Shown here: piece by piece, positions 5,577 through 11,109 of the stretch
How the letters are laid out: each line of letters starts with the position of its first letter
Position numbering within the stretch: the first letter of the stretch is position 1
Source: Kiritimatiellia bacterium
GTDB taxonomy: Bacteria; Verrucomicrobiota; Kiritimatiellia; RFP12; UBA1067
Direction: 5' to 3'
Length of the DNA stretch: 11,109 nucleotides
Assembly (NCBI GenBank): GCA_016302985.1
Contig: JAEDMN010000104.1
Location: 1 to 11,109, forward strand
Notes under the pieces: generated by a model
Database searches by the model: none
What the model was told of the DNA's origin: nothing
What the model saw: only the letters and a program-made list of their open reading frames with translations
Made by a program: the position numbers and the translations under genes

Positions 5577-8500
5577 TTATTCCGGATCGACGACGGCGAC
5601 CTTGTAGAAGGCCGCGGCTTCGGTGGCGGGCCGTTCGGCCGTGACCGCGGGGCCGTCCGCGACGACCGGCTCGCCGACGGGACGGTAGGGGCCGGCGGCG
5701 GACGGCGCGGAAAGGACGCGATAGACGCGCCCGGGGACGCCCGGCCACGCGAGCACGACGGTTCCGTCCGCGCGCCGTGCGACGTCCGAGACGGCGAAGA
5801 CGGACTCGCGGTCATTGGGGTCCGTCCCCGCCAGCCATTCGGCGCGGTTGCAGAAGCCGTCTCCGTCCGCGTCGGCCGCCGGGTCCGTGCCCGTCAGCTG
5901 GAGGAAATGGACGCGCTCCCAGACGTCCGGCAGGCCGTTGCCGTCCCGGTCGGCGGGCGGCGGGACGGGATGGCTGTCGGCGCCGACGAAGCGGACCGCG
6001 TCCGCGATCGTGTAGCGTCTCTCCACGCCCGCCTCCGTCAGCAGCGTCACGGATCCCGCGGTCCCGGCCTCGAAGCGCCAGCTGCCGATGGACTGCCAGC
6101 CGCCCGCGGAGGGGCTGGTCTGATCGACACGCACCCGGGCCACGCCGTCCGCGTGCACGACCTGCGCGACGACGTCCGCGTTGCGCGTGTTGTTGCCGTT
6201 CCAGTAGAGCTGCACGTCGTAGGTGTCGGACTTCGGCAGTTGCGGCGTGAAGCGCACCCAGGCGTCCGCGCTCGCGTTCGAACAGACCAGGTAGCTGTCG
6301 CCCCACCGGTGCGCCTCGCTCGTGCTCCGCCACCAGTAGCCGTGCGTCTCCACGCCCTGCGCGTCGTCGTTGTCCACGACGTAGACGTCGCTGTACGCGA
6401 CGGCGTCCGCCGGCCACGGATAGTCCGACATTCCCTTCTCGCCCTGCCGCGCGTTGATCAGCGCCTGCAGCTCCGCCGTCTTCGCGGCGTCGCGGTAGAT
6501 GTCCCGCGGCAGGCAGCCGTGCTTCCGGCAGAGGGATGCCGCATAGCCGACGGCGACGCCCTGCTGCCCGCCCGCGTTCATCACGCGGCTGGAGCCGAAG
6601 GCGACGTGCGTGTAGCTCGCGCAGCGCCCCGCGAGGAAGAGGTTCGGCACGTCGCGGCAGCAGAGCGACCGGTACGGCATCCACCAGGGGTTGACGGGCC
6701 TGTGGTTCGTCGCCGCGCGGAAGCCCGAGTCGCCGTCGTAGAAGTGGAGGTCAATCGTCCAGGTCGCCTTGCCGACCGCGTCTTCGAACGGACGCGTGTT
6801 CACGACGTCGTCCTCGCGGACCACGTAGTCGCCGACGATGCGCCGCGACTCGCGCTTGCCGGCGATGTACGGCACCCAGTCGAGCGCCAGGTTCTCCTTG
6901 CCGGCCTGCCGCTTCGCGTTCGCGAAGCTGCCGTAGATCGCGCGGAAGAGACGGTCGCGCAGCATCTCCGCGTCGTAGATCGTGTCCTCGTCCACGCCCA
7001 GGCCGGCCTCCCATTCCCAGGTGCCGCGTTCGGCGGACAGGGAGCCGCTCACCTTCGTCGCCCAGGGAACGGACGGGAACGGTCGCGCGGCCGCGCACGT
7101 CTTCGTCGTCCAGAGGAGCGTGTTGCCCATCGTGCTCGTGTCCGCCACGTCCGGCGCGTACTTCGCCTCGCCGTACTCGTCCTTCGCCTCGCGTCCCACG
7201 CGGTAGGCCGCGCCCGCCCAGTACCCGAGCCAGCCGTCGCCCGTCGCGTCGACGAAGAGCGGCGCCGCGAAGCGCTTCCGCGCCCCCGTCGTGACGTGCC
7301 GGGCGTCGGCCGCGACGATGCGGCGCGCCGCGTTCGTCGCGACGCCGTAGGCGCGCCAGCCCGTGAAGACGCGGATGTTGGGGTAGCTGTCGACGAGCGC
7401 CCGGCGCCGCGCGTCGTCCGCCGCCATCGAGCCGCCGTTGGACACCGTGTTCTTGATCGCGTCGACGATCCAGTGGAACTCGTGCCCCGCCTTCTCCGTG
7501 CGCACGCGCACCTCGTCGCTCGCGTTGCCGCCGAGCACCGGCCGGTCCTGCACAAGCACGACGTCAAGCCCGCCCTCCGCCGCGGCAATGGCCGCCGCCG
7601 TGCCGGCGATGCCCCCGCCGACCACCACCAGGTCCGCCGTCTCGACGTCGTCCGGCTCCGCCGTCTCGCCCTTCGCGAGGGCGCGCCAGGCCGCGAGCTT
7701 CGCCGCGTCGTCCGGCGGACGGTCCGCCCCCTGCGTGAACCAGAGCGCGTCGACGCGCCCCTCGAAGCCGTCGAGGTCCTTCAGCGCCACCCGCACCCGG
7801 CCGTCCGCCGGCGCCGTGAACGCGCCCGCCTTCACCCAGCCCCAGTCGGCAGGCGTCGTGCCCAGCACCGCGCCGAGCACGCGGGCGCCGACCGCGACCT
7901 TGAAGCGGCCGGGCTTGACCTCGCCCGCGCCCGGCGACCAGTCCGGCGTCCAGTCGCGCGTGCGCACCCACACGTTCCAGTCCCCGCCGCGCGGCAGTTC
8001 CACCATCGTCCGGGCTTCGGCGACCGGCACGCCCTTCCCGTGCGCGAGCAGGTACGGGGACCCCATCGCGTCGCAGAACTGCGGGTCGACGACCCAGCCG
8101 CCCTGACGGACGAAGGCCTCCGCCTCCACCAGCACGCCCGCGGCCACCGCCGCCGGGTCGGTTTCCGCCGGCTCGGGCGCCCGTTCCGGTTCGCCGTCGG
8201 GGTCCCAGACGTAGTCGACCGGAAGATCCTCTTCGCGGACGTCGACCACGGCGTCCGGATCCTCGTAGAACCGTACCTCGGAAAGGCCCGCGTAGCCGTC
8301 GTTGTCCGGGAACAGGGATGCCGCGCGCACGGCCACGTAGCGGGCCGCCACCGCGGGAAAGGAGATCGTCGGCTCCCCCGTGTAGTCGTCGCGGTCCGGC
8401 GCCCGTCCAAGCGCCACGACGCCCGTCACGTTCGTCCAGCCGCCCGCCGCCGAGAACGAGGGGGCCGTCGTCGAGTCCGCCGCCACGGCGGCCAGCACCT

Positions 8501-8855
8501 CCACGGACGCGAAGCCGCGCCTGCCATAATGCGTGCCGTTCGCATGCAGCCAGTTGAAGTTCCAGATCTTCACGCCGGCGAACTTGCGGACGTCCCCGAA
8601 ATCCACCATCAGCCAGCAGCCCGCCGCCTGCCCGCCGGCCGTCATCCAGCACACGCCGTCCGCCTTGTCCGCGACATGCGTGCCGTCCGCCGACAGCCCC
8701 GACCCGTCGACGGCGAACCGCGCGGCCCGCTGAGCACCATACACGCTGCTCGCCGTGACCGCCTCCGCGGACACGGACACGGCCGTCCGCGCGCCAAACG
8801 CGGGTGCCAGCGCGCATCCGACAAGCCCCGCTACCAGAAATCCCACATGTCTCAT
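5577..8855 (-). CDS. Large exported FAD-dependent oxidoreductase with discoidin-like, golvesin-like and calcium-loop domains
   Basis: A 1092-residue multidomain protein. A signal peptide (MRHVGFLVAGLVGCALAPAFG) sets the start at 8855. A discoidin (F5/8 type C)-like domain follows at about residues 22-215 (FAVDGSGLSADGTH, WLMVDFGDVRKFAGVKIWN). Next is a beta-sandwich common before this oxidoreductase class (VEAEAFVRQGGWVVDPQF, DWNVWVRTRDW; about 235-390). The FAD-binding core starts near 407 with LVVVGGGIAGTAAAIAAAEG, then RPVLGGNASDEVRVRT, VDATGDGWLGYWAG and, near 740-765, LFLAGRCASYTHVAFGSSR. This is the FAD_oxidored (PF12831) pattern. A golvesin C-terminal-like domain covers about 810-955 (YVVDNDDAQGVETHG, YDVQLYWNGNN). 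Calcium-loop segments DRDGNGLPDVWER and DADGDGFCNRAEWLAGTDPN lie at about 965-1012. A short Ig-like tail ends the protein. The substrate is unknown; the glycan-binding-like modules suggest a carbohydrate or glycan-linked compound. Family call firm. Confidence 0.88.
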   Translation of the reverse strand: MRHVGFLVAGLVGCALAPAFGARTAVSVSAEAVTASSVYGAQRAARFAVDGSGLSADGTHVADKADGVCWMTAGGQAAGCWLMVDFGDVRKFAGVKIWNFNWLHANGTHYGRRGFASVEVLAAVAADSTTAPSFSAAGGWTNVTGVVALGRAPDRDDYTGEPTISFPAVAARYVAVRAASLFPDNDGYAGLSEVRFYEDPDAVVDVREEDLPVDYVWDPDGEPERAPEPAETDPAAVAAGVLVEAEAFVRQGGWVVDPQFCDAMGSPYLLAHGKGVPVAEARTMVELPRGGDWNVWVRTRDWTPDWSPGAGEVKPGRFKVAVGARVLGAVLGTTPADWGWVKAGAFTAPADGRVRVALKDLDGFEGRVDALWFTQGADRPPDDAAKLAAWRALAKGETAEPDDVETADLVVVGGGIAGTAAAIAAAEGGLDVVLVQDRPVLGGNASDEVRVRTEKAGHEFHWIVDAIKNTVSNGGSMAADDARRRALVDSYPNIRVFTGWRAYGVATNAARRIVAADARHVTTGARKRFAAPLFVDATGDGWLGYWAGAAYRVGREAKDEYGEAKYAPDVADTSTMGNTLLWTTKTCAAARPFPSVPWATKVSGSLSAERGTWEWEAGLGVDEDTIYDAEMLRDRLFRAIYGSFANAKRQAGKENLALDWVPYIAGKRESRRIVGDYVVREDDVVNTRPFEDAVGKATWTIDLHFYDGDSGFRAATNHRPVNPWWMPYRSLCCRDVPNLFLAGRCASYTHVAFGSSRVMNAGGQQGVAVGYAASLCRKHGCLPRDIYRDAAKTAELQALINARQGEKGMSDYPWPADAVAYSDVYVVDNDDAQGVETHGYWWRSTSEAHRWGDSYLVCSNASADAWVRFTPQLPKSDTYDVQLYWNGNNTRNADVVAQVVHADGVARVRVDQTSPSAGGWQSIGSWRFEAGTAGSVTLLTEAGVERRYTIADAVRFVGADSHPVPPPADRDGNGLPDVWERVHFLQLTGTDPAADADGDGFCNRAEWLAGTDPNDRESVFAVSDVARRADGTVVLAWPGVPGRVYRVLSAPSAAGPYRPVGEPVVADGPAVTAERPATEAAAFYKVAVVDPE

Positions 8856-8863
8856 CGGATTAC

Positions 8864-8872
8864 AGTATACCA
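8864..8872 (-). promoter_or_regulatory. Extended -10 box directly before the FAD oxidoreductase start
   Basis: TGGTATACT on the minus strand, then eight bases (GTAATCCG) and the ATG at 8855. No Shine-Dalgarno and no convincing -35. It is the third instance of a -10 box abutting a start codon in this window. Confidence 0.55.
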
Positions 8873-8895
8873 GAGACGGCGACCCCTTCACGGTG

Positions 8896-8944
8896 GGAAA
8901 ACACCGTCCGTGGCCAGGGTGTGCGTAGGAGTGACCACGGACGG
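8896..8944 (-). terminator. Hairpin terminator of the six-hairpin glycosidase-like gene
   Basis: A perfect 10-base inverted repeat, CCGTCCGTGG and CCACGGACGG (8935-8944 and 8904-8913), with a 21-base loop. On the minus strand it is followed by TGTTTTCC. It lies about 50 bases after the stop at 8997 and before the promoter of the oxidoreductase gene. The stem is strong but the T tract is short (four T) and the loop long, so termination may be partial. Confidence 0.6.
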
Positions 8945-8996
8945 CAAAGGAAAAATCGCCTGTATTTCAACACAAAACACGACCGCACCCCTGATT

Positions 8997-10736
8997 CTAG
9001 CGGCGGAAAAGAATCTCAATGTCGTAAAGGCCCGTCCCCTTGAGCGCGAGATCGACATAGGCCGATTCGCCCACCACAGATGTCGAAAACGACTGGTCCG
9101 CACCATTCGACAGAACGCGTACAGGCACTTTCCCCTTCGGCAGAAGGAGATGGGCCTCGAGTGTCTTCGCCGGCGACTGGACGCGATACCGCATGCCATT
9201 CGCACGCAACACGTAGCGCACATCCACCACGGCACCGGCCGCCTCGTAGCCCGTGAAATAACGGAGCTCGTTCAATCCCGTCACGGGCCAACGCGGGGAG
9301 AAGCGAATCGACTCGTATTTCACCCCTGTATCCCGCACGCCAGCCAACGCCTCGTCAAAAGCCGAAAGGATGCTTGCCGCCCCCCAGGCGCTCGGTCCGA
9401 GCTGGGCGTTGATGCTCTTGGCCGTCTTCCGGTCGTAGAGGAAGTAGAGCGCACCATCGCGTTCGGCCATCGTCTTGACACGCCGGAGAATATCCCAGCC
9501 GTATTCCTCGTAACCGTTCTCAAGCGCGGCTTTGGCGAGCTCACCCGCCGTAAAGAGGCAAATACCGCCATTTACGTAGTCCCCCAGCGGGTGCCGGCAG
9601 AACGTCAGATCGTAGGGCGGATCGACCGTGAACCACTCGGCGAAGCATTCCGTTGTCTTGCGGCGGCGCAGGAACTCCTCGATCGTCTTCCGGCAGTCAG
9701 CGACGGGCATGAGCCCGCGATTCATGTCGTAGGCGGCCGAGAGCGAAAGGCGTTCCCGCTCATGTGCATCGACGGGCGGCACATTGAGCGGCAGCTCGTG
9801 AATGAAGAACGTGCCGTTCCAGAGATGCCGATACATGTTCGTCTTGAGGGTTTCGGCCCGCGTCCGCCACGCCTGCGCCTTCGCGTCGCGTCCCAGACGC
9901 GCATTGAACCAGGCCAACTGGTTCATCGCCTGGAAAACGCCCGAGTTGTCGCCATGCATAATCGCCTGCGGCGTCTCGGCCGTGAGCATGCGATTCGTTC
10001 CGGACGATGGCAGATAGGTGAAATCCCAGGTGTCGATCGTATAGCCGCGCTTGACGAGACCATATTTAGGCTCCCACCGCTGCGGATCGGAGGTCATGTA
10101 GTCGATGGCCTTTTCCAGCTTCGGCAGAACACGCGTCAACCAGGCATCATCCCCGCTCACCCGGTAGCAGTAGGTGGCCCCTTCGACAAGAAGATACTCG
10201 ACGTCCGCCTCGATATCCAGGCGGCACATGGCAAGATTGTCGTCGGGGAAGAACTTCCGACTCTCCGGCGCGGCGTATTTCCAGTGTTGATCATCCGCCT
10301 GCTTGATCAATTCGAGGATGCAGCCATCGTCCCGCTGATGGTCGATCGTGAAATTCACATAGCCCGCGTAGTCATACTCCCAATGATGCATCGCCTTGAG
10401 CGTGTGGACATGGTCGCGAATCCAGTTCTTGTTCACCATGAACTTCCGCCCATTCACGAATACCAAAGCCCGTTCGTCGTTGATGACGTTCCGCAACCGG
10501 TGCAGAAAGTCGCCAATGGAGGAATCCTGCGTCGTCAGAATGCCGGGAATTGCCAGATCCTTGTTGTTGAACCAACCGCATTTTCGATTCGTCTCGGCAT
10601 TGCGCATGCGCGGCAAGGCCTGCGAGAACGGGATCTGCCGTCCTTCATTGAGTGAATACCCCGCAAGGAACGATTCGGCGGCGACCAGTGTTCCCGCGCA
10701 AAGAAAAGCTACCACGCAAAATGAATGTTTTTTCAT
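8997..10736 (-). CDS. Exported six-hairpin (alpha/alpha)6 glycosidase-like protein
   Basis: A 579-residue protein with a signal peptide (MKKHSFCVVAFLCAGTLVAA), which places the start at 10736 rather than at an upstream in-frame start. The body is mostly alpha-helical with the repeated texture of six-hairpin glycosidases: NWIRDHVHTLKAMHHWEYD (about residues 102-120), EYLLVEGATYCYRVSGDDAW, DNSGVFQAMNQLAWFNARLG (about 255-275), and HPLGDYVNGGICLFTAGELA (about 383-402). The WIRD motif and the YVNGG motif sit where this fold places active-site acids and aromatic residues, but I cannot name the catalytic pair. The last 90 residues (YFTGYEAAGAVVDVRYVLRA, then LYDIEILFRR) form a beta-sandwich tail. 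Related to the broad GH78/GH133-like superfamily, family not assignable by eye. Base composition is lower in GC than the genes to its left. It has its own promoter and terminator, so it is a separate transcription unit. Confidence 0.75.
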   Translation of the reverse strand: MKKHSFCVVAFLCAGTLVAAESFLAGYSLNEGRQIPFSQALPRMRNAETNRKCGWFNNKDLAIPGILTTQDSSIGDFLHRLRNVINDERALVFVNGRKFMVNKNWIRDHVHTLKAMHHWEYDYAGYVNFTIDHQRDDGCILELIKQADDQHWKYAAPESRKFFPDDNLAMCRLDIEADVEYLLVEGATYCYRVSGDDAWLTRVLPKLEKAIDYMTSDPQRWEPKYGLVKRGYTIDTWDFTYLPSSGTNRMLTAETPQAIMHGDNSGVFQAMNQLAWFNARLGRDAKAQAWRTRAETLKTNMYRHLWNGTFFIHELPLNVPPVDAHERERLSLSAAYDMNRGLMPVADCRKTIEEFLRRRKTTECFAEWFTVDPPYDLTFCRHPLGDYVNGGICLFTAGELAKAALENGYEEYGWDILRRVKTMAERDGALYFLYDRKTAKSINAQLGPSAWGAASILSAFDEALAGVRDTGVKYESIRFSPRWPVTGLNELRYFTGYEAAGAVVDVRYVLRANGMRYRVQSPAKTLEAHLLLPKGKVPVRVLSNGADQSFSTSVVGESAYVDLALKGTGLYDIEILFRR

Positions 10737-10756
10737 CACCACCATCCCATAGACAT

Positions 10757-10771
10757 GGTGAACCATTCACC
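10757..10771 (-). promoter_or_regulatory. Small hairpin in the 5' leader of the six-hairpin glycosidase-like gene
   Basis: GGTGAA, three bases, TTCACC: a perfect 6-base stem with a 3-base loop. It lies between the predicted transcription start (near 10780) and the ATG at 10736, where only a weak purine-rich stretch serves as ribosome binding site. Function unknown; it could be chance. Confidence 0.3.
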
Positions 10772-10786
10772 CTGTCGGGTACGAGC

Positions 10787-10816
10787 ATGATATCACGGGC
10801 GAACCTCCCTCGTCAA
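10787..10816 (-). promoter_or_regulatory. Promoter of the six-hairpin glycosidase-like gene
   Basis: On the minus strand TTGACG (10811-10816), 18 bases, then TATCAT (10787-10792) preceded by TGA, so it has both a good -35 and an extended -10. The start of transcription would lie near 10780, about 44 bases before the ATG. Confidence 0.65.
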
Positions 10817-10848
10817 ACGACCGCGCCTTTGACTTCAAGAAGAAAGTG

Positions 10849-10856
10849 TTAACCTA
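10849..10856. repeat. TTAACCTA repeat, possible operator half-site
   Basis: TTAACCTA on the plus strand, identical to 10903-10910, which is the left arm region of the inverted repeat at 10902-10930. It lies about 35 bases upstream of the -35 box of the six-hairpin glycosidase-like gene. Confidence 0.35.
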
Positions 10857-10901
10857 TCATAGAATCGGACAAAGACAAAATTACCAAAGGCCTTTAATCC
10901 G

Positions 10902-10930
10902 TTTAACCTAACTGTCGCAGTTAGGTTTAA
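10902..10930. repeat. Long inverted repeat, candidate operator or terminator
   Basis: AACCTAACTG, TCG, CAGTTAGGTT (10905-10927) is perfect; with one mismatch it extends to 13 of 14 pairs over 10902-10930. It lies in the 244-base intergenic stretch 10737-10980, about 50 bases after the stop of the partial gene and about 90 bases before the -35 of the next gene. No T tract follows on either strand, which speaks against a simple intrinsic terminator. The 10-base palindrome AAAGGCCTTT lies at 10886-10895. A dimeric repressor or activator site is the alternative. Confidence 0.5.
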
Positions 10931-10980
10931 GACCGTGAGGCACAAAGTTACGTCAGTTCCCGATGCCGTTGCGATGTCGG

Positions 10981-11109
10981 TCAACTCCGGAAGCAAATAT
11001 CGAGATTGGTATGCCGATGCAGGGAGTTCACCCCCTGGCGGATATATTCCCATGTTTCCTGATAGTTTCCCGCAACCGCAAAGACGGGATCCGAAATAAA
11101 CTTTACGAA
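10981..11109 (-). CDS. C-terminal end of an unrecognised protein (N-terminus outside window)
   Basis: The frame is open from the right edge for 42 residues and ends in TGA at 10981. The sequence (FVKFISDPVFAVAGNYQETW, then EYIRQGVNSLHRHTNLDICF and RS) has balanced, protein-like composition, unlike the other frames here. I do not recognise the family. An overlapping short frame at 10835-11053 looks like a shadow. Confidence 0.5.
   Translation of the reverse strand, partial: FVKFISDPVFAVAGNYQETWEYIRQGVNSLHRHTNLDICFRS

Noticed and set aside
5499..10655. A plus-strand frame open for 1718 codons across two minus-strand genes and their intergenic gap
   Set aside because: It is antisense to two genes with clear protein families. 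Its product is an Arg/His/Val/Asp/Ala-rich low-complexity sequence with no recognisable motif. Long antisense frames are expected where GC-rich codon use removes stops. Its crossing of the lower-GC gene is mildly surprising but not evidence of coding.
10835..11053. A 72-codon minus-strand frame at the right end
   Set aside because: It overlaps the more protein-like partial frame ending at 10981, crosses the inverted repeat, and has no ribosome binding site.
1..11109. CRISPR arrays, tRNA or rRNA genes, insertion sequences
   Set aside because: I saw no regularly spaced repeats, no RNA gene signatures, and no transposase motifs or flanking inverted repeats of that kind.

Overview
The window is GC-rich, roughly two thirds G+C over most of its length. 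Every gene I can support lies on the minus strand, so transcription runs from right to left. The gene content fits a polysaccharide-degrading bacterium of the PVC group, most likely Kiritimatiellia or Lentisphaeria (Verrucomicrobiota). That content is exported glycan-active proteins, a DUF1080 protein, a huge secreted FAD oxidoreductase with a golvesin-like and a calcium-loop tail, and a CUT1-type sugar permease. The taxonomic call is inference from gene content, not from a marker gene.

Layout in transcription order (right to left). 11109-10981 is the C-terminal end of an unrecognised protein. 10980-10737 is an AT-richer intergenic stretch with a near-perfect 29-base inverted repeat and the promoter of the next gene. 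10736-8997 encodes an exported six-hairpin (alpha/alpha)6 glycosidase-like protein, followed by a hairpin terminator. 8855-5577 encodes a 1092-residue exported FAD-dependent oxidoreductase carrying discoidin-like, golvesin-like and calcium-loop domains. 5475-3706 encodes an exported TIM-barrel glycosidase-like protein. 3691-2219 encodes a MalG-type ABC permease with a very large extra extracytoplasmic segment. 2121-1873 encodes a VapB-type antitoxin behind an exact-consensus sigma-70 promoter, followed by a vapC broken by an internal deletion and a frameshift. 1542-1015 is a gene broken by two or three frameshifts. 953 to the left edge encodes an exported tandem DUF1080 (3-keto-disaccharide hydrolase family) protein that is cut by the window end.

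How it may work together: four exported proteins and a sugar permease point to uptake and breakdown of a complex glycan. The oxidoreductase and the DUF1080 protein could be parts of an oxidative (keto-sugar) route, but this is a hypothesis. The block between permease and DUF1080 gene (about 1000-2200) is a small island of a toxin-antitoxin pair and decayed genes, and looks like a site of insertion and erosion.

The most interesting regulatory pattern is that five of the six intact gene starts have an extended -10 box of the form TGnTATAnT or TGnTATCAT on the coding strand. In three of them the box ends only 6-8 bases before the ATG, with no Shine-Dalgarno sequence, which predicts leaderless or nearly leaderless mRNAs.
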